Below, piece after piece: positions 41,606-50,140 of a DNA stretch of 64,000 bases (positions are counted from its first letter, which is position 1; every line of letters starts with the position of its first letter). The notes under the pieces were generated by a model. That model saw only the letters and a list, made by a program, of their open reading frames with translations. It was not told where the DNA came from and ran no database searches. The stretch is from Salidesulfovibrio onnuriiensis (GTDB lineage: Bacteria; Desulfobacterota; Desulfovibrionia; Desulfovibrionales; Desulfovibrionaceae). The stretch is from NCBI RefSeq assembly GCF_008001235.1, contig NZ_CP040751.1, positions 3,103,501-3,167,500 on the forward strand. Direction: 5' to 3'. A program made the translations under genes and the position numbers.

Positions 41606-42580
41606 ATGAAAAAAACGCTTATCGCACTGATCGCCTTCTGTTGCCTCTCCGTCCTTGCCTCTTCGGCCTTTGCCGCCGGAACCAAGGTCAAGATGGCCTT
41701 TGCCACCTGGGTCGGCTACGGCCCGCTCTACATCGCCAAGGAAAAGGGATTTTTCGAGAAACACGGCCTGGACGTGGACCTGATCATCATCGACGATGAA
41801 GCCCAGTACGCCGCCGCCATGGTTTCGGGCAACATCGACGCCCTGGGCAACGTGCTCGACCGCGAAGTCATCCACTTCGCCAAGGGCGCTCCGGAAACCG
41901 TGCTCTTCGCCATGGACGAATCCGCGGGCGCGGACGGCATCATCGCAGTCCGCGAGATCAAGGCCGTTTCCGACCTCAAGGGCCAGGCCATCGGGCTGGA
42001 CAAGAGCTCCTCGTCCTACTTCTTTCTGCTCACCGCCCTCCAGAAGGCCGGACTCGAGGAAAAGGACGTGACCATCCATGAAATGGAAGCCTCCGACGCC
42101 GGCACCGCCTTCATCGCGGGCAGGCTGGACGCGGCCATCACCTGGGAACCCTGGCTCTCCAAGGTCTCCACCCGCGAAGGCGGCCACGTGCTGGCTTCCT
42201 CCAAGGAATTCCCGCGCACCATCGTGGACATCGTCACCATGCGCAACGACTTCATCGCCGAGCACCCCGAGGCTCCCGAAGCCATGACCAGGGCCTGGTT
42301 CGAAGCCATCGAGTGGTACAGAAGCAACCCGAACGAAGGCAACGCCATCATGGCCAAGCACCTGGGCGAAACCGCGGAATCCGTCGCCGAGATGGCCGCG
42401 GGCGTGTCCTTCTTCGACAAGGCGGGCAACCTGGCCTTCTTTGACAAGTCCACGGACAGCAACATCTTCGAGGTGGCCGAACGCGCCAGGACCTTCTGGA
42501 GCGCCAAGGGCATCATCACCAAGCCCGTGGACGTGAACGCCCTCGTCACCGACAAATACGTGACCGGAGCCGCCGAATAA
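41606..42580 (+). CDS. ABC transporter substrate-binding protein (NMT1/SsuA/TauA/NrtA superfamily)
   Basis: This 324-residue exported protein has an N-terminal signal peptide (IALIAFCCLSVLASSAFAA) and the NMT1 fold: ATWVGYGPLYIAKEKGFFEKHGLDVDL, then the helix-strand DAAITWEPWLSKV. It brings an organic sulfonate, nitrate, thiamine precursor or related compound to the permease; which one cannot be decided. The frame is open upstream, but ATG 41606 gives the signal peptide and has GGGA just before it. A permease gene follows one base after the stop, and the ATPase then completes the importer. Confidence 0.83.
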   Translation: MKKTLIALIAFCCLSVLASSAFAAGTKVKMAFATWVGYGPLYIAKEKGFFEKHGLDVDLIIIDDEAQYAAAMVSGNIDALGNVLDREVIHFAKGAPETVLFAMDESAGADGIIAVREIKAVSDLKGQAIGLDKSSSSYFFLLTALQKAGLEEKDVTIHEMEASDAGTAFIAGRLDAAITWEPWLSKVSTREGGHVLASSKEFPRTIVDIVTMRNDFIAEHPEAPEAMTRAWFEAIEWYRSNPNEGNAIMAKHLGETAESVAEMAAGVSFFDKAGNLAFFDKSTDSNIFEVAERARTFWSAKGIITKPVDVNALVTDKYVTGAAE

Positions 42581-42581
42581 G

Positions 42582-43361
42582 ATGGCCCGCACCGAGAAAC
42601 AACGCCGGTTTGCGCCGGGAACGGGGCTGACCCTGCTCACGTTCCTGGCGCTCCTCGGCCTCTGGAGCGCCCTGGCCTACACGGGCAGCGTCAAGGAATT
42701 CTTCCTGCCCAGGCCCCATACGGTGCTCACCGCCTTCGTCAAGATGTACGAGGAGGGAATTCTGCTGAGCTACAGCTGGGATTCCATCTACCGCGTCATG
42801 GTGGGCTGGGCCATGGCCGTGGTGGTGGCCGTGCCGCTGGGCATGTTCATCGCCACCTCCCGGCGCTGCGCCGCAATGTTCGGCCCGCTCATGGAGTTCG
42901 CCCGCTACCTGCCCGTAGTGGCCCTGGTGCCCCTGACCCTGCTCTACTTCGGCATCGGCGACCTCCAGAAATTCATGGTCATCTTCCTGGGCACCTTCTT
43001 CCAGCTCGTGCTCATGGTGGCCGACTCCACGGCCCGCGTTCCCCAGGACCTGAGCCGGGCCGCCGCCACCCTCGGCGCGAGCCGGGCGCAGACCTACAGG
43101 CTGGTGCTCGTCCCCGGGGCGCTGCCCGGCATCATGGACGACCTGCGCATCACCATCGGCTGGGCCTGGACCTACCTGGTGGTGGCCGAGCTGGTGGCCG
43201 CCAACTCGGGCCTGGGATACATGATCCTGCGCGCCCAGCGCTTCCTGGCCATCGACCGCATCTTCGCGGGCCTGATCATCATCGGCCTGCTGGGCCTGGC
43301 CACCGACTTTCTCTTCAAATGGCTGACCCGCGTCACGGTGCCGTGGAGCGAAAAGGCATAG
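42582..43361 (+). CDS. ABC transporter permease (SsuC/NrtB-like)
   Basis: This 259-residue inner-membrane protein has about six hydrophobic helices and the permease EAA loop (AAATLGASRAQTYRLVLVPGALPGIMDDLR). It starts 2 bases after the binding-protein stop. The short gap to the ATP-binding subunit completes a three-gene import operon. Confidence 0.87.
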   Translation: MARTEKQRRFAPGTGLTLLTFLALLGLWSALAYTGSVKEFFLPRPHTVLTAFVKMYEEGILLSYSWDSIYRVMVGWAMAVVVAVPLGMFIATSRRCAAMFGPLMEFARYLPVVALVPLTLLYFGIGDLQKFMVIFLGTFFQLVLMVADSTARVPQDLSRAAATLGASRAQTYRLVLVPGALPGIMDDLRITIGWAWTYLVVAELVAANSGLGYMILRAQRFLAIDRIFAGLIIIGLLGLATDFLFKWLTRVTVPWSEKA

Positions 43362-43363
43362 AC

Positions 43364-44125
43364 ATGAGCAAACTGAGCATTCAAGGCCTGACCAAGGTCT
43401 TCGGCGGCGGGGACAAGGCAGTCACCGCCCTGGACAACGTTTCCCTGGAAATCGCCGAGGGCGAGTTCACCGTGGTGGTGGGCCCCAGCGGCTGCGGCAA
43501 GTCCACCCTGCTGAACATCGTGGCCGGGCTGGAGCACGAAACCTCGGGCCAGGCCGTGCTGGGCGGCCGGAAGATCACCGGGCCGGGCGCGGACCGGGGC
43601 ATGGTCTTCCAGTCCTACACCCTTTTCCCCTGGCTCACCGTGCGCGAGAACGTGGAGTTCGGCCTGCGCATCAAGAAGATGCCCAAGGCCGAGCGGGCCG
43701 AGATCGCCCGCAAGTACCTGCGCCTGGTGGGGCTGGCCGACTTCGAGAACGCCCTGCCCAAGGAGCTTTCCGGCGGCATGAAGCAGCGCACGGCCATCGC
43801 CCGCGTGCTGGCCAACAGCCCGGACATGCTGCTCATGGACGAACCCTTCGGCGCGCTGGACGCCCAGACCAGGCTCCAGCTCCAGGACCTGCTGCTGGAT
43901 GTCTGGCGCGAGGAAAAGGCCACGGTGCTGTTCATCACCCACGACATCGACGAGGCCATCCTCCTGGCCGACACCATCCACATCATGTCCCGGCGGCCCG
44001 GCCGCATCCTGGAGAGCATCCCGGTCGCCATCGCACGGCCCCGCGACCACCGCGTCACGCTCACGCCCGAGTTCGCGGCCATCAAGGGCCAGATCATGGA
44101 TCTGCTCTGGAGCGAGATGGTGTAG
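43364..44125 (+). CDS. ABC transporter ATP-binding protein (SsuB/NrtD-like)
   Basis: This 253-residue ATPase has Walker A GPSGCGKST, the signature segment LSGGMKQR, Walker B MLLMDEPFGALD and the H-loop TH in LFITHDIDEA. It energises the permease 42582 and uses the binding protein 41606. ATG 43364 is 2 bases past the permease stop; the longer frame to 43319 overlaps it. It ends in an intrinsic terminator. Confidence 0.9.
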   Translation: MSKLSIQGLTKVFGGGDKAVTALDNVSLEIAEGEFTVVVGPSGCGKSTLLNIVAGLEHETSGQAVLGGRKITGPGADRGMVFQSYTLFPWLTVRENVEFGLRIKKMPKAERAEIARKYLRLVGLADFENALPKELSGGMKQRTAIARVLANSPDMLLMDEPFGALDAQTRLQLQDLLLDVWREEKATVLFITHDIDEAILLADTIHIMSRRPGRILESIPVAIARPRDHRVTLTPEFAAIKGQIMDLLWSEMV

Positions 44126-44200
44126 GGCATTGATACGACGCTCCCCGCATTCAAGCCGGGGTGCCCGACTTCACCCTGTTTCAATTCCAGCAAACAAAAA

Positions 44201-44239
44201 GGCCTCCGTGGACGCAAGATGTCCACGGAGGCCTTTTTT
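44201..44239. terminator. Strong bidirectional terminator
   Basis: GGCCTCCGTGGAC (44201-44213) pairs with GTCCACGGAGGCC (44221-44233), followed by T6 and preceded by A5. It separates the ABC operon from the convergent SulP gene. Confidence 0.92.
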
Positions 44240-44312
44240 GCGGCAACGGATTTCCCTCCGGCGCGCCGCCGCAATTTGCTCAACCAATTCCCGCTCGCCA
44301 GCGCACGGACCG

Positions 44313-45989
44313 TCAGGAGACCTCGTCCTTGTGGGCGATGTCCGAATGGGCAATGGCCGTCGAGAAATCGGGGAAAATGTTTTCCTGCCCGACAACGGAG
44401 TCTGTTCCCAGCCGCTGGATAAGCCGGGCCACCCGAGGGGTGACGCCGGACAGCACGACATGGATTCCCTGCGATTGCAGCCTGCGTATGACCGTTTCCA
44501 GGGCCTCGATTCCGGTTGCGTCCATGATCGGCACAAGCCGCATGCAGAAGATCAAGAGTTCCGGCTTCTTCCTCGTGAAGTTCATGATGTCGATGAACCG
44601 TTGTGCCATACCGAAGAAGAACGGACCCGATATTTCATAGACGACTACCCGTTCATTGCCTGTGGCCCTGTCGATGACGTCTTCCTCGGGCAGTCCGGTA
44701 TCCAGGCTGTGTATATCGGTCAGTTCGCTCATGCGTTTCATGAACAGCAGCGCGGCCAGGACGACACCGATTTCAACGGCCACGGTAAGATCCACGAAGA
44801 CCGTCAACCCCAAGGTCATCACCATGACGAGGGAATCGGATTTCGGAGCCCGGAAAAGACGAAGCATTCTATGCGGTTCCGACATGTCCCACGCAACGAC
44901 CAGCAGGACCGCCGACAGGCTGGCCAGGGGAATGCCCGACGCGAGCGGGGCGCAGACGAGAACGAAAAGAAGGATGACCAGGGAATGCGTCATGCCCGCG
45001 AAAGGAGAGAAGGCCCCGGCCCGTATGTTGGTCGCGGTTCTGGCGATTGCGCCGGTGGCGGGCAGTCCGCCGAACAAGGCCGAACCGATGTTGGCGAGGC
45101 CTTGCGCAACGAGTTCCGTCGAGGGATTGTGCCGGTCGCCGCTCATGCCGTCCGCGACCGTGGCGCTCAGCAAGGACTCTATACCGGCCAGAATGGCAAT
45201 GGTTATGGAGTCGGACATGAGGCTTCCCAAATGAATATCGGAAAATTTCAGGGACATGAAGGCCGGCAGCTCCGACGGAATCCCGCCGAACCGGGTGCCG
45301 ATGGTTTCGGTGGGGATGCCGAACACGAGGGCAACGAGCGTTCCGATGACGATTCCCATGATCGGGGCCGGAATCTTGGGTATGTAGCGCCTGACCACGA
45401 GCATGGTGACAAGCGTCACCACGCCGATCGCCACTGTCGGGAGGTGGATGGATGCGGCATTGTTCCAATAGGCCGTAACGCTTTCAATGATTCCGCCGGG
45501 AAGATGGGTCAGCTTGAAGCCCAGAAAGTCCTTGAGCTGTGAAATGAAGATCAACAGCCCTATGCCGGTGGTAAATCCCGTGGTCACCGGGTACGGAATG
45601 TATTGGAGCAGCTTGCCGAGACCGAAGAGCCCCATGAGGATCAGCATGGCGCCCGCAATTATCGTCGCAAGGACAAGTCCTTCAAAGCCATGGTGCGCGA
45701 TCACGTTCGAAATGATGACAACGAACGCTCCGGTGGGCCCGCCGATCTGGAACCTGGTTCCGCCCAATCCCGAGATGATGAACCCGGCAATGATGGCGGT
45801 GGTCAGACCGACGCTGGGCGTGGCTCCCGAGGCTATGGCGAAGGCCATGGCCAATGGCAGTGCGACAATGCCGACGGTGACCCCGGCTCCGACGTCGCGG
45901 CGGAATCCCTCAAGGGAATAGCCTGATTTCAGGTATGCGATGCTCGCAGGGATATAGTCCCGGAAATGAAAATGGGAAAAGTATGCCAT
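44313..45989 (-). CDS. SulP-family anion transporter with STAS domain
   Basis: This 558-residue permease has about twelve helices (DVGAGVTVGIVALPLAMAFAIASG is the SulP N-terminal helix pair) and a C-terminal STAS domain from about residue 445 (VVVYEISGPFFFGMAQRF, DATGIEALE). Substrates range over sulfate, bicarbonate and dicarboxylates; sulfate would suit the host but is not shown by sequence. GGAGG lies 7 bases before the ATG. It is upstream of no other minus-strand gene. Confidence 0.9.
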   Translation of the reverse strand: MAYFSHFHFRDYIPASIAYLKSGYSLEGFRRDVGAGVTVGIVALPLAMAFAIASGATPSVGLTTAIIAGFIISGLGGTRFQIGGPTGAFVVIISNVIAHHGFEGLVLATIIAGAMLILMGLFGLGKLLQYIPYPVTTGFTTGIGLLIFISQLKDFLGFKLTHLPGGIIESVTAYWNNAASIHLPTVAIGVVTLVTMLVVRRYIPKIPAPIMGIVIGTLVALVFGIPTETIGTRFGGIPSELPAFMSLKFSDIHLGSLMSDSITIAILAGIESLLSATVADGMSGDRHNPSTELVAQGLANIGSALFGGLPATGAIARTATNIRAGAFSPFAGMTHSLVILLFVLVCAPLASGIPLASLSAVLLVVAWDMSEPHRMLRLFRAPKSDSLVMVMTLGLTVFVDLTVAVEIGVVLAALLFMKRMSELTDIHSLDTGLPEEDVIDRATGNERVVVYEISGPFFFGMAQRFIDIMNFTRKKPELLIFCMRLVPIMDATGIEALETVIRRLQSQGIHVVLSGVTPRVARLIQRLGTDSVVGQENIFPDFSTAIAHSDIAHKDEVS

Positions 45990-46081
45990 TGAGATACCTC
46001 CATGCTGATAGTGGTGTCTCCGTGGGGCACAGTCGGTGGTGAGAAACCAGAGGCTGGAGGCTCGCGCGGGGGGAGGCAGTT

Positions 46082-46113
46082 AAAAACCTTGACCGCCGCC
46101 TTGTCAAGGTTTT
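46082..46113 (-). terminator. Terminator of the 46140-46607 gene
   Basis: AAAACCTTGAC (46083-46093) pairs with GTCAAGGTTTT (46103-46113), 11 bp, followed by T5 on the minus strand. Confidence 0.8.
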
Positions 46114-46139
46114 CCCTCCCGGCCTGTATGGAAAAGTCT

Positions 46140-46607
46140 TTAGCCGTATGCCAGGGCCTGCGGTGCGGTCTTGTTTTCGAAGAGTTCCTCAACCCGGTCC
46201 CTGGAGGCTTCGGAAAGCTTGAGTTCCGAAACGTTGAGCACGCTTTCCAGGCCGCCATAGAAACGCAGAGCCCGGTCAATGAAATCCGCGTCCACAAAGG
46301 CGGCCTTCAGGTCATAGGTCTGGCCGTCCCAGACAAGGCCCAACCGCAGCATGGGGTTGCGCTCCGGAGCCTTGGTGATCAGGTTGCCGGTCTTGACCAG
46401 CGCCTCGGCCGCACGGCCGCGCGAAACCCCGGCCCACTCGGACAGCTGGTCCACAAAGGCGGGCATCACGGCCACATAATAGTATTGGTCGATCTTGCAG
46501 GCGATGGACTTGCCCGGCAGGTTCAGGAGCCAGGGCTCCTCGGCAAAGGCGTGCCCAAGGGCTTTCTGGAGCTTGGTGGCGATCTCCTGGTAGTCGGTCA
46601 ATGGCAT
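46140..46607 (-). CDS. Hypothetical protein, 155 residues
   Basis: The family is not recognised. The protein is soluble, mixed helix and strand, with ACKIDQYYYVAVMPAF and SEWAGVSRGRAAEAL segments. AAGGAG lies 6 bases before the ATG, and the gene has its own terminator, so it is a real single-gene unit between SulP and the EF-G paralogue. Confidence 0.6.
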   Translation of the reverse strand: MPLTDYQEIATKLQKALGHAFAEEPWLLNLPGKSIACKIDQYYYVAVMPAFVDQLSEWAGVSRGRAAEALVKTGNLITKAPERNPMLRLGLVWDGQTYDLKAAFVDADFIDRALRFYGGLESVLNVSELKLSEASRDRVEELFENKTAPQALAYG

Positions 46608-46799
46608 GGCGATCTCCTTTATATACCTGAATGAACCACATTTTCAGCAACAATTCAAGGGGTTCCAGCAATACACCCATTCGCTCGCAAAAGAACCGCC
46701 CGCCCCATTCCCCCCTGCTGCATGCGCAATTGTGAAAAAGTGAACTTCCCGAAATTTTGCCCCCTAAAAGTCAAACTATCATTTGTTAAATAAAATCAG

Positions 46800-46816
46800 T
46801 CGAATCAACGATTCGA
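46800..46816 (+). promoter_or_regulatory. 17-bp inverted repeat upstream of the EF-G paralogue promoter
   Basis: TCGAATC (46800-46806) and GATTCGA (46810-46816) are perfect mirror complements around AAC, 28 bases before the -35 box of the promoter at 46844. It is an activator- or repressor-site candidate. Confidence 0.45.
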
Positions 46817-46843
46817 TTGACCAATCAATTTCCTTACCCCCCC

Positions 46844-46873
46844 TTGACATTATTTCGATGCTATTCCTATAGA
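46844..46873 (+). promoter_or_regulatory. Promoter of the EF-G paralogue gene
   Basis: TTGACA (46844-46849) and TATAGA (46868-46873) are 18 bases apart, about 80 bases before the start codon. An AGGAG site lies before the ATG at 46952. Confidence 0.65.
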
Positions 46874-46951
46874 TCTAAACCCTTTTTCTAAAACTTTTGA
46901 CTAGATGGCGTCAGGGCTCGGCCCGGCCAGAGCAATAAAAAGGAGTAGAGA

Positions 46952-49015
46952 ATGTCGGATCTGAACAAGCAAAGGACATATGCCCTCGTTGGACATGGCG
47001 GCAGTGGCAAAACCACTGTCGCGGAAATGATGCTGCTCAACGCTGGCGTGATCAACCGCCTCGGCAAAGTGGAAGAAGGCACCACCGCCCTCGACTACGA
47101 GCCCGAGGAAATCAAGCGCCGCGGCTCCACGCAGCCGGGCTTTGCCAACTTCAAATGGAACAAGAACCAGCATTTCCTTATCGATACTCCGGGTGACTCC
47201 AACTTTGCGGGTGACCTGAACTATATGCTCACCGCCGCCGACGGCGTTGTCCTGGTCATCGATGCGGTGGACGGCGTGAAGCCGCTGACCCGCAAGATCT
47301 GGGCATCCATGCAGGAAGCCGGTCGTCCGGCCATGGTCGTCATCAACAAGATGGACCGCGACCGGGCCGAATTCGACTCCGCCTTCGACAGCATCGCCGA
47401 AGGCCTGGGTGCACGGCCCGCCCTGCTCTACTACCCCATCGGCAGCAGGGAAAACTTCAAGGGCGTGGTGGACATGCTCTCGGGCAAGGCCCTCATGTTC
47501 GACGACCAGGGCGGCGTGACCGAGGGCGAAATCCCCGGCGACATCGCCGACACCGTGGAATCCATGCGCGAGGCCATGGTCGAGAACATCGCCGAGTCCG
47601 ATGAAGCGCTCATGGAAAAATACTTCGAGGAAGGGGAACTGACCCCCGACGAAGTCCTTCAGGGCCTCAAGGCCGGCGTCATGGCCGGTGAGCTGGTTCC
47701 CGTGGTGATTTCCGCAGCCCTGGAAAACAAGGGCGGCCAGATGATCCTGGACACCATCCAGAACCTGATGCCCAGCCCGCTGGACCATGCTCCCTGGCAG
47801 GGCGAGGACGGCGAAGTGGAAAGCTCCCCGGACGCCCCCCTCTCCTGTTTCGTTTTCAAGACCCTGGCCGACCCCTTTGCGGGCCAGCTCACGGTTGTCC
47901 GCGTGCTCTCCGGCACCCTCAAGGCGGACTCCTCCCTCAAGAACACCTCCAACGGGGAAAAGGAACGCGTGGGCCAGCTGCTGCTCATGCAGGGCAAGGA
48001 ACAAACCCCGACCAAGGATCCCATGGGCCCCGGCTCCATCGTGACCCTGGCCAAGCTCAAGAGCACCCACACCGGCAACACCCTGTGCGACGAAAAGGGC
48101 GGATTCGTGCTGGCCAAGCCCCCCGTCTCCCCGCAGTTGATCACCTTTGCCTTGGCTCCGGCCGAAAAGGGCGATGAAGACAAGGTCTACGCCGCCGTCG
48201 CCAAGCTGCTGGACGAAGACGTCACCCTGACCCTGTCCCGCGACGAAGAGTCCGGCGACATCCTGCTCTCGGGCATGGGCCAGAACCACATTGAAATCTC
48301 CGTGGAAAAGGCCAGACGCCGCTACAAGGCCGATATCGTGCTCAAGACCCCCAAGGTTCCCTACCGCGAAACCTTCAGGAGCCCGGCCAAGGAAATCCAG
48401 GGCCGTCACAAGAAGCAGTCCGGCGGCCGCGGCCAGTTCGGCGACTGCTGGATCCACATCGATCCCATGCAGCACGGCGCGGGCTACGAGTTCGCGGACC
48501 AGATCGTGGGCGGGGCCATTCCGCGCCAGTACATCCCTGCAGTGGACAAGGGCATCCAGGAAGCGGCCGCGCGCGGCGTGCTCGCCGGATACCCGGTCAT
48601 CGACTTCAAGGCCACCTGCTACGACGGCTCCTACCACAACGTGGACTCCTCGGAAATGGCCTTCAAAATCGCCGGTTCCATCGCCTTCAAGAAGGCCGCG
48701 GAAAAGGCCCAGATGGCCCTGCTCGAGCCGGTCATGCTGGTCACCGTCGCCGTGCCCGACTCCTTCATGGGCGACATCATCGGCGACCTGTCCTCCCGCC
48801 GCGGCAAGGTGCTCGGCTCCGACTCCACCGCGGGCGTGACCGAGATCAAGGCCCACGTGCCCATGGCCGAAATGCTGCGCTACGCTCCAGACCTGAACGC
48901 CATGACCGGCGGCCAGGGTACCTTCTTCATGGAATTCGCCCAGTACGAAGAGTGCCCGCCCAACGTCACCGAGCAGGTCATCGCCGACAACAAGCGCACT
49001 GCCGAAGCGGAATAG
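46952..49015 (+). CDS. EF-G-like translation GTPase (second-type EF-G, FusA2)
   Basis: This 687-residue translation GTPase has the five-domain EF-G length. The P-loop reads GHGGSGKTT (14-22), not the AHIDAGKTT of main EF-G, and the G3 motif is DTPGDSNF (78-85), where canonical EF-G has DTPGHVDF. The histidine needed for GTP hydrolysis is thus replaced by Asp. NKMD is intact at 132-135. It is alone here, without rpsL, rpsG or tufA, so it is probably a paralogue beside the str-operon fusA; its job could be ribosome recycling or a special translation state. Confidence 0.85.
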   Translation: MSDLNKQRTYALVGHGGSGKTTVAEMMLLNAGVINRLGKVEEGTTALDYEPEEIKRRGSTQPGFANFKWNKNQHFLIDTPGDSNFAGDLNYMLTAADGVVLVIDAVDGVKPLTRKIWASMQEAGRPAMVVINKMDRDRAEFDSAFDSIAEGLGARPALLYYPIGSRENFKGVVDMLSGKALMFDDQGGVTEGEIPGDIADTVESMREAMVENIAESDEALMEKYFEEGELTPDEVLQGLKAGVMAGELVPVVISAALENKGGQMILDTIQNLMPSPLDHAPWQGEDGEVESSPDAPLSCFVFKTLADPFAGQLTVVRVLSGTLKADSSLKNTSNGEKERVGQLLLMQGKEQTPTKDPMGPGSIVTLAKLKSTHTGNTLCDEKGGFVLAKPPVSPQLITFALAPAEKGDEDKVYAAVAKLLDEDVTLTLSRDEESGDILLSGMGQNHIEISVEKARRRYKADIVLKTPKVPYRETFRSPAKEIQGRHKKQSGGRGQFGDCWIHIDPMQHGAGYEFADQIVGGAIPRQYIPAVDKGIQEAAARGVLAGYPVIDFKATCYDGSYHNVDSSEMAFKIAGSIAFKKAAEKAQMALLEPVMLVTVAVPDSFMGDIIGDLSSRRGKVLGSDSTAGVTEIKAHVPMAEMLRYAPDLNAMTGGQGTFFMEFAQYEECPPNVTEQVIADNKRTAEAE

Positions 49016-49040
49016 CTTCCGGTACGACACCGATTCCATG

Positions 49041-49077
49041 CAGCCCCGAGAACTCCGGTTCCCGGGGCTGCTTTTTT
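49041..49077 (+). terminator. Intrinsic terminator after the EF-G paralogue
   Basis: CAGCCCCG and CGGGGCTG pair, with GAAC/GTTC as inner stem, and six T follow. Confidence 0.85.
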
Positions 49078-49411
49078 GCTCCTCGGCGGGCAGTTCATCC
49101 GTAAGGCTCAGGCAAGGAGGGAATATCCCCCGTGCATCCCCTGAGTGTGAGCGCGTTTTCCCTTCCGGCTGCGCTTGAAAAAAACTCGTTCACGGGAAAG
49201 GCATAATGGTCTGAAGGTTGCCAAGAAGGGTCGTGGATACGCGAAGTGATAAAAAGGCAGGCCCGACGTGTATTCACACATACACGAGGGTCTGCCCTTT
49301 TTTGAAACGACAAAGTAGACACGCCCTTATCGGCAACCGTCCCCCAACACTTGTTTACTGAGCATAATTACGATAAATCCAACGGGAATACTTCAAGAAC
49401 AAGGATATTTG
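49078..49411. other. Gap of 334 bp holding one orphan hairpin
   Basis: No convincing gene is seen. A long stem (GGCAG/CTGCC, CCC/GGG, GTGTAT/ATACAC) at 49251-49311, flanked by A5 and T6, looks like a bidirectional intrinsic terminator but follows no visible gene. A small RNA of about 150-200 nt starting in the gap could end there. Confidence 0.4.
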
Positions 49412-50140
49412 ATGCTTCGAGCAATACTTTTCTTCACCCTGCTGATTCCCCTGACCATATACTACAGCTGGCGGCAGAAGTTCATCAGCAAGAACGCCAC
49501 CATGGAAGAGCTGAACATGCCCGGCAAGCTCTGGGCGCGCACGCTCCTGCGCATCGCCGGGGTCAAGGTGGAGGCCGACCTGGAAGGCGTGGACCCCAAT
49601 GGGCATTACGTCTTCATCAGCAACCACCAGAGCCTCGTGGACATCCCCATCCTGTTCAACATCCTGTGGGACAACAACATCCGCTTCGTGGCCAAGCACT
49701 CCCTTTTCGAGATTCCGGTCTACGGCAAGGCGCTCGGCGACGCGGGCCACATCTCCGTGAACCGCAGCGACCGCCGTGCGGCCATGAAGAGCCTCAACGA
49801 AGGCGTGGAGCTGATCAAGCGAGGAGTTTCCCCGGTCATCTTCCCGGAAGGCACCCGCAACAGGAACCTCGAACAGCTCATGGACTTCAAGACCGGCGGC
49901 ATGATCATGGCGCTGAAGAGCGGCGTGCCAGTGGTGCCCATCGTCATGGCCAACACCGGTCGCGTCCTGCCCCCGGGCAGGAAATGGGTAAACAACAAGT
50001 ACACGGTGAAGCTCAAGGCCCTGCCGGTCATCGACCCCAGCCGGTACGACATCAAGGAACGCGACAAGTTCAAGGACGATCTCTACGAGATGATGAACAG
50101 GACCTACCAGGAGCTCATGGCGGAGGGCAGCCATGCCTAG
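49412..50140 (+). CDS. plsC: 1-acyl-sn-glycerol-3-phosphate acyltransferase
   Basis: This 242-residue inner-membrane enzyme makes phosphatidic acid. It has an N-terminal hydrophobic helix, catalytic NHQSLVD (HxxxxD) at about 72 and FPEGTRNRN near 149. It is distinct from the polyene-cluster acyltransferase at 23553, having the housekeeping PlsC length and motif spacing. It overlaps the ribonuclease J gene by 8 bases. Confidence 0.88.
   Translation: MLRAILFFTLLIPLTIYYSWRQKFISKNATMEELNMPGKLWARTLLRIAGVKVEADLEGVDPNGHYVFISNHQSLVDIPILFNILWDNNIRFVAKHSLFEIPVYGKALGDAGHISVNRSDRRAAMKSLNEGVELIKRGVSPVIFPEGTRNRNLEQLMDFKTGGMIMALKSGVPVVPIVMANTGRVLPPGRKWVNNKYTVKLKALPVIDPSRYDIKERDKFKDDLYEMMNRTYQELMAEGSHA

Noticed and set aside
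49095-49322. A 75-codon minus-strand frame in the gap between the EF-G paralogue and plsC
   Set aside because: It passes through the terminator hairpin and has no ribosome site or recognisable domain.
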